Assembly (NCBI GenBank): GCA_946965045.2 | Contig: OX337238.1 | Span: forward strand, 310,001 to 374,000 | Length of the DNA stretch: 64,000 nt | Direction: 5' to 3' | Origin: Epithemia pelagica | Taxonomy: Eukaryota; Bacillariophyta; Bacillariophyceae; Surirellales; Surirellaceae | Part shown: positions 21,401 to 29,911 of the stretch, piece after piece | Layout of the letters: each line of letters opens with the position of its first letter | How positions within the stretch are numbered: the first letter of the stretch is position 1 | Position numbers and translations under genes: made by a program | The notes under the pieces: generated by a model | Seen by the model: the letters and a program-made list of their open reading frames with translations, nothing else | Database searches by the model: none | Told to the model about the DNA's origin: nothing

Positions 21401-22667
21401 TGTCGGTGGTGTCGATACTGTGGAGTGTGGCGCTTCCATTCATGCTGCTTTTTTCGTGAGCCTCTATTTTACCGTCCTCCACGACACTTTGCGACGCATT
21501 CGTGTCGTCTTCCTCCTCTTCTTCTTCATTGCCTTCCATGATATCTTCCATGCCAAAGGACGACGACATGGTGTGCCGTTGCTCCACCATGATGGTTGCA
21601 CCACCATTCTGTGACGATTCCAACGCTCCATCCGATGCGACACGATTGTCCTGGATCGTGTCTCCAAACTCTGGATTCGTTGTCAACGACTCGGTCGGCC
21701 TAGTCGATGGTGGTTGTGGTTCGTCTTGTTGAGTATGCAAATGTCGTTCGAGCTCGTAGACGGCATTGTCCAGACCTCGAGCCTCCAGATAGGCCACAAC
21801 CTGCGCATCCGTCAATGCGACCGTCTCGGCACCATTCGTTGTGGCGGACAACGCCGTCGTTTGTGTCGTGGTGTTGTTGGTGTTGTTGGCTTGTTGCTGT
21901 TGTTGTTGTTGCAATTGTTCTTGTTCGGCTTGAATTTCCTCCACTACTTGCCGGGTGGTGACAATGCGGGCCAGACCCTGAGCTCCATGCAAGCCCTTGG
22001 CTTGATTTTCGGGCGTCGTGGCGACACAAGCATCGTGTGCCAAGGTCACCAAGTAGCCGAGATTGGCGGCATCCCGGACGGCCGATTCGACACATTGATC
22101 GGTATATTGTCCCACGACAACGACTTGTTCCATGCCCAAATTCCTTAAGACATAATCCAAATTGGTGGAACAAAAGACGGACGATGACGTTTTGGCAATC
22201 AACAAATCGCCCTTGCCAACCGTTGGTTGTGGTTGGACGAGGGAGGGTCCAAACATGTCCTCGAGACGACACGTACTGCGCGGAATGTGGTGGGCCAATT
22301 TGGGTCCTGACAATTTGTAATCCAACGAAATATCCCGGCCATCCAAGGTTGCCGATTGAAGGTAGACAAAAATCACTTCGTATCCAGTCGTCGTCGTCGT
22401 CGTATTCGTGGATGGTTGATTGGGTTCTGTGTTGGTTGTTCTGGCACCACCATCGCGCGCGGTTCGAAAGGCGTCGACGAGAATTTGAATCTGGTCCAGT
22501 GCCGGAGGAAGGGCCGTTTGAAACAAATAACTTTGAGCTTCCTCGGGCGTTTGGGGTTCGCACAAGAATCGTTGCATGTCAATGATTAGCAAGGCTGTTT
22601 TGCGGCCCACCAAGGTAAAATCCCCCCGTTTCGACGACCCCGGTACCACTTGATCGCGAAGCGTCAT
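18492..22667 (-). CDS. Isochorismatase-like hydrolase fused to a long acidic/basic disordered tail
   Basis: A single uninterrupted frame of 1,391 residues with an ATG at 22667. Residues about 20-245 are a cysteine-hydrolase (isochorismatase-like) domain with the complete expected triad: D30 in L-L-I-I-D-M-Q, K159 in L-I-A-K-T, and C192 in Y-T-D-Q-C-V-E-S-A-V-R-D-A. A Q-run follows, then a helical segment about 285-310 (V-V-A-Y-L-E-A-R-G-L-D-N-A-V-Y) that resembles a LisH-like helix pair. About 700 residues are very acidic and rich in D, E, S and T. The last 350 residues are Lys/Arg/Ser-rich with repeated K-K-x-K-R-R-S. The usual enzyme is about 200 residues. Hydrolase activity is plausible; its substrate and the tail's role (possibly nucleic-acid or nuclear binding) are unknown. 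Confidence 0.85.
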   Translation of the reverse strand: MTLRDQVVPGSSKRGDFTLVGRKTALLIIDMQRFLCEPQTPEEAQSYLFQTALPPALDQIQILVDAFRTARDGGARTTNTEPNQPSTNTTTTTTGYEVIFVYLQSATLDGRDISLDYKLSGPKLAHHIPRSTCRLEDMFGPSLVQPQPTVGKGDLLIAKTSSSVFCSTNLDYVLRNLGMEQVVVVGQYTDQCVESAVRDAANLGYLVTLAHDACVATTPENQAKGLHGAQGLARIVTTRQVVEEIQAEQEQLQQQQQQQANNTNNTTTQTTALSATTNGAETVALTDAQVVAYLEARGLDNAVYELERHLHTQQDEPQPPSTRPTESLTTNPEFGDTIQDNRVASDGALESSQNGGATIMVEQRHTMSSSFGMEDIMEGNEEEEEEDDTNASQSVVEDGKIEAHEKSSMNGSATLHSIDTTDKTVTRYNSDESFEEEEDDDEEEDGRDDDDRIGPKEPVAPYTNNEIGESGDNIATIDSQNVDESSSQGKDHFKDTMKSPIEMDEPENDDERMPEETMDARVSFTDSNTGMGTQQDGSENVVVHVDGPDETVTQPSVDENTGDALNPAAAVGQDDNPNDGDHQDHNAAPFASFGDSFHDGPEPSVMTEKTEESKEESICVNANGNAEGHETDERAVLTGDITESEAGMNGKEPEKMEETEVLRPQSDKTEEMAMDETFDKVTVDQNDEGDTTNEVKKQVASEDIETASTELQTLESENGASVDHGDSSEGEDEEPESMVRIDPSGHPPGTGLFSGVSSAPDPPTDRTIESQKLDEASSKTSEPGGFDADELSQQEKDKADFGSSAENAASENAISSTETKGFDTAFGFFETPMTDTIKEGPEKSVATESEETMEKSGDDGNDGREAAEVESVAFEAGWSAFPDAEQTQSQQSTEGTDTGILKHGEKETSANAESSQNAFSSNNGWPASTESGNPLTESGHEHQKQSETKGETDEGTVDDSDRIDESADAVTTDKDSAEETVDVAEGSEEKQSEKKRNGFFGLFGRGRSKRNESVTSSTDDNEAREVGKTQSTSDDANDETTEGVKIPVQQQKKSRGLFRRSITSEDASRKQIQVDDLEKDKSDKQPHSGDEVKSTNADLVQETQERGEFQVTKDEGTRKKKPKRRSLASSTLNRDTESAVKKKTPKRKSISGVIIPRDTEAEKKKHTKRRSSTGSSSKLKDQFGDGSSRSKHRSSEVGEQTPKAKSKKDKVENVENGLKMSPRLTMEVGRTGSPKRSRIKKSSADKTDENTGISKISLDTNNESSEEFGVLVEGEVKRAKKKSTQDKLHQSADMEKRKSKKSSTHERLNGSAEFEKKRSKAKKADKSPTSSPKQSPGSSKRKIKKGYKHDSGEGTTGGEERKKSSKKKDGKKKATEGGPPKLKKSLDAMED

Positions 22668-23245
22668 ATTGACAATAAGAATGCGGATGAGTGGACCTCA
22701 AGACTGTTGGAATACACAAGGGACAGCAGCAACACTAGAGTCTCTCTCTCTCACACACACACATGTGTGTGTGTGTGTCTGTGTCTGTGTGCACTGTCTT
22801 TTATTTGTCGCTTGCTTCAAGACCACACCTGTGGCCCACTGTGACTGGGGACCGAGTTATTGCTGTCACAATAAAGTCGGAGCTTTTTTACTTGTTTGAC
22901 AACCGTATACAAAAAAAGAAGCTCTTGGAAAGTGTATTGCACTCCAGAAAAGAGACGGAGACACTTTTTCTGGCGACACAACTGAAAGATTAATAGAAGG
23001 TGTATTTTGAAATGTGAGCCTCGTAGAGCTCCCCAGCGGTGTTCAAAGGCGACTTGTGGGGAGTAGCAAGTCAATTGAGAAATGACCATGGTAATATCCA
23101 CCGTATCCTCCATTGTAAACCGCTTAGAAGTATTCGAAAGAGGAGTTTTGTGACCTCTGGTGACCGAAGAAAAAAGTGTCACATTACATTATAGTCGAAA
23201 CATCAAAGATTCCGAATCGCTACTACATCCCAAGGAAGCAGGACC
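22668..23245. other. Intergenic region with CT/CA/TG microsatellite
   Basis: About 22741-22790 is a (TC)n-(AC)n-(TG)n run that forms an imperfect palindrome. It lies some 75 bp upstream of the isochorismatase-like start codon, probably in the promoter or 5' UTR. The remainder shows no gene. Confidence 0.7.
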
Positions 23246-24632
23246 ATGACACTGCAAGAACAAGCACACAAGTCGGGGCTTGTCCTTTTGGACGAGAAAT
23301 GGAACGAAACGGACGGGATTCCTCCTCTTTTGGGTGGATGGCGTTGGAAACATGCGTCGGTCGTACTCCATCCTTCCGACTACCACCACCACCACCACCA
23401 CAAGAAGGGAGGACCAGAAAGGGTCCTTGTCGTCGTGGGAGGAATTGTACGAGGTCGACGCAATTCCGTTCTTGTTTTGAAGTATGGGACGGAACCACAC
23501 CACCACCACAAGCCTCAGTGGCGAGAAGGACCACCCATGAACAAGAGACGGTTCTCACCTTGCGCGGTGGTGTGCAACGGAGGAGTCTACGTCATGGGAG
23601 GAAACAGTGGCGGTACTTCTTCCACGTGCAATACGTTCGATTGTATAGAACGGATGGATGCGAATGATTTGGTGCAATCATCCAGCGACAGCTCCAACAA
23701 GAAGAAATGGACGTTATTGAATTGTCGATTGTCGACGCCACGATTTGGATGTGGTGCGGTGGCGATGCACAATCGATACATTGTGGTCATGGGTGGATAC
23801 AACGACAGGGGTGGATACATCAACAGGGTCTCGCAGAGAAAAGACGCTTATTTGTCGTCCGTTGAAATTATTGATACCAGTAACTGTCACTGCGGGGCCA
23901 AATATGAATGTTCCTCGATCAAACTGTGCCAGTGCGATCGTCGGTCGCCATCGCATCTTTGTGGTTGGAGGCAGAACCTACCACGGCCACTTTGACTCTG
24001 TCGAATATTGGGACTTTCCAAAGCCTTATTGTGACAATCACGAGACAATACAGGAGGAGACTTTTTCTACAGTCCTTGCCTCCTCGCCCGTGTGGATGAC
24101 CTTCTCCGACTTGGTGCAACCAGTCGAACGAACTCTGTTGTCAGTGGTAGCCGTGGGATCCTGTCTGGTCGTGGCGGGAGGGAGAGACGCACGATCCGTG
24201 CAAGTCTTGGATACCTACCGCAACTGTGTTTGGAATCTCCCTTTTTTTCCAAAAGACCGCAAAGGCTGCACGATAGTGACGGTTGGCTCTCAAATTGTCG
24301 TGGTGGGTGGCATTGGGAATGAATCGTGTACCACTCTACCAGTAATGGACAAGAATACGTGGTGCTTTTGGCGACTCTCGGAGCCGCAAACGAACGTATG
24401 GTATCGTTGTCGTCGTCATTGTGAACAAAAGAATGGTTTCCAAAATGCCCATGGAACAGTAGCTCGGAAACGGGCAAGGACCAATAGTCCTGGGCGTGGT
24501 GGTGAGAAAGGTACGGATACCAGTGGTGTACACGACGTGGCGCCATGTCCAACAACAGAGACACGACAGAATGGTCCTGTTGCACCCAAACGACGAACAG
24601 CAGGTGTCTTGTGGTCGGTCTGGAATATTTAA
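23246..24632 (+). pseudogene. Kelch-repeat protein, dispersed paralogue, frameshifted
   Basis: The ATG is at 23246. Residues run in one frame through V-V-V-G-G, V-M-G-G-N-S, V-V-M-G-G-Y and S-S-V-E-I-I-D-T to about 23878. The same blade then continues in the next frame: V-T-V-T-A-G-P, R-H-R-I-F-V-V-G-G, V-V-A-G-G-R-D and V-V-V-G-G-I-G, to the stop at 24632. The whole aligns in order with the Kelch gene at 10767-11897. One extra base (or two missing) at about 23879 explains the break. A 91-nt GT-AG intron (gtaact...ttggag) would also restore the frame but would remove the conserved I-F-V-V-G-G strand. Mutation, sequencing error or intron cannot be separated here. The C-terminus after about 24420 is low-complexity and unlike the paralogue. 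Confidence 0.7.
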
Positions 24633-25034
24633 CCAATGGAGACTCTGCAAATCCTATTGTAGGAGAAGTAACCAAGCGTAATTTCAACTAAAGAGACATA
24701 CTGTTGCGACACGCTTTACCCGAGGTCTTGCCACCAGGAGGCTTGGATATAAGAAAGGGCCAAAGACAATACGAGACAAGCAAGGATCAGCCGACAACTT
24801 GAAGCATGCCTTGAAGTAATCACCAACCCCTCTAGGCAAAAGACCAGGCGATTGCAAGTCAATGGCAAAAGCTAGCGGTTGAAATGAAGCAAAACCCACC
24901 ACGCCTCGAAAACCATACATGGAACGATACTAGAGGTAATTTCACAACAGCACATCCTGTCTTGTATTGCGCTTTCTATAGGCTTCCTTTTCTACAACAA
25001 AAATGGGGGGAAAGATCTCTTGTCGTGTCAAATT
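24633..25034. other. Intergenic region, nothing recognised
   Basis: This lies between the Kelch paralogue and the 3' end of the reductase gene. No conserved frame was seen. Confidence 0.5.
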
Positions 25035-26197
25035 CTATTTCGATGGTGCCGCAATCATTTTTTCATCAATCATTTGTTGAAACATGTCGGGAAAGGTTTC
25101 GTTCATGGGTCGATAGTCCATTCCCAAATCTGTTTTGCTTTTGGAATTGTCCAAGGTGGGAATGTAATCAATTCCTCGCCACGCTTGCGTTCGGGACAAT
25201 CCAATGTAGGGCGCCAAGAGCCAGACCAATAATTTGGGAGGCGACGAGGTTGGCAAGTCAAACTCGGGAAACTTGGCCGTCAAGGTGGAGCTAAAGTCAA
25301 AAATACTCGTGTTGTGACCACAGCAAATGTACCGGCCTTGCGCTGTTTCGGTAAACGCGGCCGCGACATGGGCCTGGGCCACATCTCGCACATCCACCAC
25401 AAAGCACCCCATTTTGGGGGCACCACTCTTGAACGCACCATCCCCCAAGAGTTTCATGAATTTGTAACTTTCCGAAGTGGGATGCGTTTTGAGACCGGGT
25501 CCAAACACCCAGGCTGGATTCACTACCACCAGTTGGTACGACGATTGGGCCTTGGCAATTTTCCACGCTTCTTGTTCGGCCAAGACTTTGGAATAGGCGT
25601 AGGGATTGTGAGTGCGGGAGGCCGTGGTATTCCACGTTTCTTCCGTGACGGTTTGATTGGGAACGTCATAACAATCGGCCGCATCCGAGGCCATGGCATA
25701 ACAGGAGGAGGTCAACACGACGCGTTTCACCGACGGAGTTTGTTCCGCACTCTTGAGCACATTTCGGGTACCGTCTAGCGCTGGAGTGAAAAGGACTTCA
25801 TCAATCTTTTCGGGGGGAACATTTCCCACGAGGGGAGACGCGGTATGAAAGACGACCGAACACCCCTTCATGGCCTCGCTATAGGAACCGTCCTGGAGCA
25901 AGTCGGCCTGGAAGAATTTAATGGTTCCCTTGGATTTCTCGGCCACGTCGACCAGATGTTGAATCTTTTCGGCATTGCTGGGATCACGAACGGCACAATG
26001 AACCGTCAAACCAGCATCCAACAGTTCCTTTACAATCACACCGGCCACATAGCCTTTAATAATAAGCGAGGTGAATGTGAGGCACAGAGGAACGAAAATA
26101 CCGAATACTCCTAAACAATCTCCCTTGATCCTCATCACCAAGACAACTTACCGGTTGCGCCATTGACCATTACGGGGGAGGACGTATCAATCTTCAT
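25035..26197 (-). CDS. Extended SDR: NAD(P)-dependent reductase, DFR/cinnamoyl-CoA-reductase-like
   Basis: Two exons (26197-26152 and 26053-25035) are joined across a 98-nt intron (gtaagt...ttaaag) in phase 1, giving 354 residues. The splice rebuilds the Rossmann motif V-N-G-A-T-G-Y-V-A-G. Other hallmarks are R-D-P-S-N, D-L-L-Q-D-G-S-Y, H-T-A-S-P, V-V-L-T-S-S, the catalytic Y-A-Y-S-K (Tyr and Lys), V-N-P-A-W-V-F-G-P and D-V-R-D-V-A-Q-A-H. It is typical of the dihydroflavonol-4-reductase-like group, which reduces aldehydes or ketones with NADPH. No transit peptide is seen, so it is probably cytosolic. It is divergent with the gene at 26604, which it faces across 406 bp. Confidence 0.9.
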
Positions 26198-26603
26198 TTT
26201 CTTTGTACTGTTGTTGGTTGTGTTGCGTTTTGTTTTTCTCGGTGTGTTCGTCGAATGGATGAATCTAAACGAAAGATACATCGAAGACGAAAAAGATTTC
26301 TCTCGGAAGATTCGAGACGCGAGACGCGAGAACAGCTGTCCGCGCATGTCGAGTCCCGATGCTCCACGAAGCTCCGAGAACACACCTGTACCCACAGTTT
26401 GCTCGATAGCAATCCATGGGGCAATAATAATCCATCCAACTTTCAGTATTGTGCCTGTCGCACGCTCAAGTTCGAAGTCGTTCTCGTTCCGGATGAGGAA
26501 TGAGAACACCCCGTTCCTCGTGTCTTTTGGCTCACAAAAACAAACAAACAAACAAACAAACAAACGAACAAACAAACGAAAGACACGCAACACAAACACA
26601 TCA
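26198..26603. promoter_or_regulatory. Bidirectional promoter region with AAAC microsatellite
   Basis: This 406-bp gap lies between two divergent start codons (26197 minus, 26604 plus). A (CAAA)n-like run at about 26528-26580 lies just before the plus-strand ATG, probably in its 5' UTR. No specific factor site was identified. The promoter role rests on arrangement alone. Confidence 0.5.
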
Positions 26604-27317
26604 ATGTCAAGTGAACCACCAACCGAAACCACACTTCTCACCACCAACTCCACTACTAGTGGTGGTCAAGACTTTCGACATGTCAAGACCAAGTCGTTGT
26701 TTCGCCGAGTTCTTTTTGTGGGGGAGTCCATGGCAATTCTAGCGCTTTACTGCATGCTGCTGTGGCACCATGTGGAGCAGCCCTTGTTGCAACTTCGCAC
26801 CATTTTGCTTCTCGTGTTTGGCCTCGTCTATTTGATTCGACTCGTTTTCATGGCGCTCTACCTCTTGCCCCGGGAAATTTCGGCCGAGGAGTTGGGCTTT
26901 GTCATGGTGTTCTGGGTTCCTGGAATTCTAACGTCCCTTGCCGTGCTGTCCCAACCGTCTCCGATCCACATCCCTACGGCCGTAGTGTCAATATTCCTCT
27001 ACATTGCAGGAAGTTGTTTGAACACGGGTTCGGAACTCCAACGCAAACTGTGGAAACACACACATCCGGGCCAATGCTACACCGAGGGTCTCTTTTCCTA
27101 CTCGCGCAACATGAATTACTTTGGAAATGTCGTATTGTTTGCCGGATGGGCCCTGGCCACCTCCAATACGTGGAATGCCTGGGTACCGTTGACCATGGCT
27201 GCCATGTTTTATTGGTTTCACATTCCCACCAAGGAACGCTACCTCGCGGAACGCTACGGCGAGGCCTGGAAAATGTACGCGCAAACGACCCAATCATTCG
27301 TTCCCTTTGTGTGCTAA
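26604..27317 (+). CDS. DUF1295 / isoprenylcysteine-methyltransferase-like membrane protein
   Basis: The ATG at 26604 gives 237 residues; the open frame extends upstream to 26163, but that part overlaps the promoter and the divergent gene. A polar N-terminus is followed by about five hydrophobic segments (about 38-58, 63-83, 95-118, 125-142 and 180-205). The signature E-G-L-F-S-Y-S-R-N-M-N-Y-F-G-N-V and the later K-E-R-Y-L-A-E-R-Y-G-E-A-W-K-M-Y fit the superfamily of steroid 5-alpha-reductase C-terminal, DUF1295 and ICMT-like enzymes, where the R-x-x-x-Y motif lies near the cofactor site. The substrate is unknown; an endoplasmic reticulum location is inferred. Confidence 0.82.
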   Translation: MSSEPPTETTLLTTNSTTSGGQDFRHVKTKSLFRRVLFVGESMAILALYCMLLWHHVEQPLLQLRTILLLVFGLVYLIRLVFMALYLLPREISAEELGFVMVFWVPGILTSLAVLSQPSPIHIPTAVVSIFLYIAGSCLNTGSELQRKLWKHTHPGQCYTEGLFSYSRNMNYFGNVVLFAGWALATSNTWNAWVPLTMAAMFYWFHIPTKERYLAERYGEAWKMYAQTTQSFVPFVC

Positions 27318-27887
27318 CTAGTAGGAACCAACAAGCAGCACCAAGACCACCGCAACAACCACCAGAAGGGACTTTTGCAGTGGGATGAACTCGAAGAATC
27401 GTGTCACGGATGATCCATACCACGGACTGTTTGGAGGTGTCCATAATTCAGGCCATTGGATTCGGCCGTACACTACAAACACAAATCTTGTTTGTTGGGG
27501 TGACGGAACCAACTCCCAAACTTTTTGCCGACATTGTGGACTCGTAGATTGGTGGAGGTTTGCACTGTGGTGTCCATCGGATTGGATTTGGCCGTACGAC
27601 GAAAAAACGAATCTTGTGGGACGTTTCTGCGGACCGCGAACCTTTTTGGACCAAACTTGTGTAGACAGACTCATCCTCCCCTGGATTGCATGGAAACACT
27701 TGAGAATTGGTGCGTGTTACACATAATATTATAGAGAGATCATGGCATAGCGAAAATGACGGGAGTTTTTCTGTGAAACATTTATAAGCGATACAAGAGC
27801 GACTCCTGACATCTCTCATCGTTTTGTGACGTTTGATGACTTTCTCGACGTCGAATACATGCCAACAAAATAGAACAGCAACAACGA
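27318..27887. other. Intergenic region with degenerate internal duplication
   Basis: A segment containing gattcggccgtac and caaatcttg (about 27455-27500) recurs in diverged form at about 27575-27620. No gene was recognised. Confidence 0.5.
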
Positions 27888-27998
27888 ATGTATAGGTATG
27901 TACACAAAAGAGAGAGAGAGATGATGATGGGATACCGACCATGGCGAACGTTGGTGTGGATTCTGTGTGGTTTCGGATACCATTTTCGTTGGTGGGGG
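27888..27998 (+). pseudogene. Probable displaced 5' coding end of the SulP gene
   Basis: An ATG-led frame (ATG at 27888, also at 27921) runs 37 codons and meets the retrotransposon exactly at a codon boundary after W-W-G. The base after the element, 34101, opens Q-L-D-S-W-N-D in the same phase, continuous with the SulP frame. Removing 27999-34100 therefore leaves an open frame with an upstream start. This could be chance (one frame in three), but the lack of stops and the absence of another ATG close to the SulP domain make it worth recording. Confidence 0.45.
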
Positions 27999-28115
27999 TG
28001 GCTAACACCAACTCTGTTGCGTGCTACCTCCGTCCGTCCATTGCACAAGAAGAAGGAGATGTATGCTGGGCGAAATGAAACTATGAGCCCAAACCTTGCT
28101 ACCTCTCCTAAGGCC
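27999..28115 (-). repeat. Split direct repeat B2
   Basis: A 117-bp copy of the B repeat that forms the 3' end of the element. It matches 28271-28387 over its length by eye. Confidence 0.9.
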
Positions 28116-28133
28116 AGGGCGGGTAGAGGCGGG

Positions 28134-28270
28134 TATTAGCTATTCTATCGAACGGTCTCTCGCGACGGCAAGAAAGAATGAGACTCGGCTCAAGGAAGAA
28201 AGAAGATTGTGTGACACTGCGTGCGCGCAAGCCTGTGCTCCGTCCGTCTGTTGTCCGCACACAACAACAA
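28134..28270 (-). repeat. Split direct repeat A2
   Basis: A 137-bp copy of the A repeat, identical by eye to A1 at 33964-34100. It abuts B1 at 28270/28271 and is separated from B2 by 18 bp of G-rich sequence. Confidence 0.92.
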
Positions 28271-28387
28271 TGGCTAACACCAACTCTGTTGCGTGCTACC
28301 TCCGTCCGTCCATTGCACAAGAAGAAGGAGATGTATGCTGGGCGAAATGAAACTATGAGCCCAAACCTTGCTACCTCTCCTAAGGCC
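28271..28387 (-). repeat. Split direct repeat B1
   Basis: A 117-bp copy of the B repeat at the end of the internal region, about 105 bp past the recombinase stop. Confidence 0.9.
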
Positions 28388-28492
28388 CATGTTGGTGGGC
28401 CAACGAAGACGTGGAGGGACGGGAAACATCGGAGGTGTGGGTGTTGATGATGTAGTTGATGAAGGAATTGGTGGCGCGACGGTGACGGAGGG

Positions 28493-29911
28493 CTAGAGAG
28501 AGTGTTGTTGTGTGTCAAGGGGGACGCTGTCGAGAAGCGCGTCCACTGACGCAGGAGTGGTGGCACCGGGGGCGAGTGTGAAGGCCCCATGCTCGACCAT
28601 GGTGGCAGCGAGGCGTCGGATGATAGGGAGTGTTTGCGCGTGAAGATACCGAAACATGGCGTCGGAACGCCAACGACCGACGAGTTTGATATGGTCGGAG
28701 TCGACGCGGCCGCAGAGAAGCGCCATGGCCCCGCCGGAACGGAGGCTCCGAGCTTGGAGGCGGGGTGGGCTGATGCCCGAGATGGGGTGGGCGGTGGCGG
28801 TGGTACGGAGAAGTTTGGTGATCATCGTGGACGAGATGGGGAAGGTCAAACCGGCGTGTCGTGAAGGAGCAGTGCAGATGGGCTGGTCGGGTGAGATGTT
28901 GTGTTGTCGCATATTGAGCACAATACGGGCCAAGGCACGGGTCGGACATGCGATGGCATGGCCGCTGAGGCCATGGGCAATGACTTCGCCTCGTTGCCGA
29001 TTTTTTTGCGTGTCGAACGTGATGGCAGAGGAGGTAGCCCGAAAGAGGTCGTCAGTTGGGCAGGAAAAGATGTTGAGTCGTTGGTTGTTGATGGATAGGG
29101 TGATGTTGGCGCCGCACAGGGGAGAGTTGTCGGCAGTGTGGCAGTATTCGCCGGGGCGTAGCAGGTAGAAGAATGCTGTCCAAATGAGGTCCATGAGGAG
29201 GTTGTTTGATGGATCGAGGGTGTTGTCGGTGACTGTTTGGGCGTTGTGTAGGAGCTGGATCGGTGCTGGTGGTACTCGGTCGGGGGGCGGATCGATGTTA
29301 CGCATCCCCTTTATTTGATTGGCGAGCCGTTGGTCGATGATGCCAAAGGCGTTTAGGCGAGGGTCCTGGGTCCCCAATGCGACAAACGTTTTGGCAACTG
29401 CCAGGATGTCGTCAGCAACGGTGTCAGCTTTGACCGGTTGGCCGCTACGGCTGCAGCGGCCGTCGCGGACACGAGTGGCGAAAACTTGGAGGATGGGGAC
29501 TTTGTCCGGTAGTGAGGAAAGGAGAGGGTCGAGGTGGAGTGAGCGACAGAACGGTTGCCATGTCGATGTCCAAATGCGATCTTGGGCGGAGGCACGGCTG
29601 GCGGAAATGGACTGACGGGCCGTTGCTTGAGCAGTGCGGAGATCACGTAAGAAATCGCTTCGTTTGTCGGGTGGTGAAGCTACCAAGGTTCGTTCTGTGG
29701 GTAGGTGCGGTTGAAATGGGAGAGCAAGGCAGTGTGAGAATACGTAACAAAACGTGACGCATCGTCCGCGAGGTGGTTTTGGTCCCCAGGTAGATACGTG
29801 ACAATATGCTGGTAGCGATGACGGCGTTGGTGGAGACTGTTGAGTCGTAAGAGGTAGGCGGCCGGACCAGTTGTGGTGACGCTGCCGCGATGGTTCCAAG
29901 CGACTGCGCAT
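28493..29911 (-). CDS. Tyrosine recombinase of the retrotransposon
   Basis: A frame of 472 codons with an ATG at 29911. It overlaps the last 232 nt of the RT frame in a different phase, so the true start may lie further in. The N-terminal half is a SAM-like helical core-binding region. The catalytic half has Y-L-L-R-P-G-E-Y (box I Arg), R-S-L-R-S-G-G-A (box II region, where the usual HxxR His reads Arg), H-I-K-L-V-G-R-W-R-S-D and F-R-Y-L-H-A-Q with the expected nucleophilic Tyr. The enzyme would integrate the circular cDNA. The His replacement may be a family trait or a defect; an alignment is needed to tell. Confidence 0.85.
   Translation of the reverse strand: MRSRLEPSRQRHHNWSGRLPLTTQQSPPTPSSLPAYCHVSTWGPKPPRGRCVTFCYVFSHCLALPFQPHLPTERTLVASPPDKRSDFLRDLRTAQATARQSISASRASAQDRIWTSTWQPFCRSLHLDPLLSSLPDKVPILQVFATRVRDGRCSRSGQPVKADTVADDILAVAKTFVALGTQDPRLNAFGIIDQRLANQIKGMRNIDPPPDRVPPAPIQLLHNAQTVTDNTLDPSNNLLMDLIWTAFFYLLRPGEYCHTADNSPLCGANITLSINNQRLNIFSCPTDDLFRATSSAITFDTQKNRQRGEVIAHGLSGHAIACPTRALARIVLNMRQHNISPDQPICTAPSRHAGLTFPISSTMITKLLRTTATAHPISGISPPRLQARSLRSGGAMALLCGRVDSDHIKLVGRWRSDAMFRYLHAQTLPIIRRLAATMVEHGAFTLAPGATTPASVDALLDSVPLDTQQHSL

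Noticed and set aside
21700-22563. 287-codon frame overlapping the isochorismatase-like gene
   Set aside because: It lies within a domain-supported frame on the same strand in another phase, and has no recognisable domain.
26163-26603. N-terminal extension of the DUF1295 protein by 147 residues
   Set aside because: It overlaps the first exon of the divergent reductase and the AAAC microsatellite; the ATG at 26604 gives a normal-length family member.
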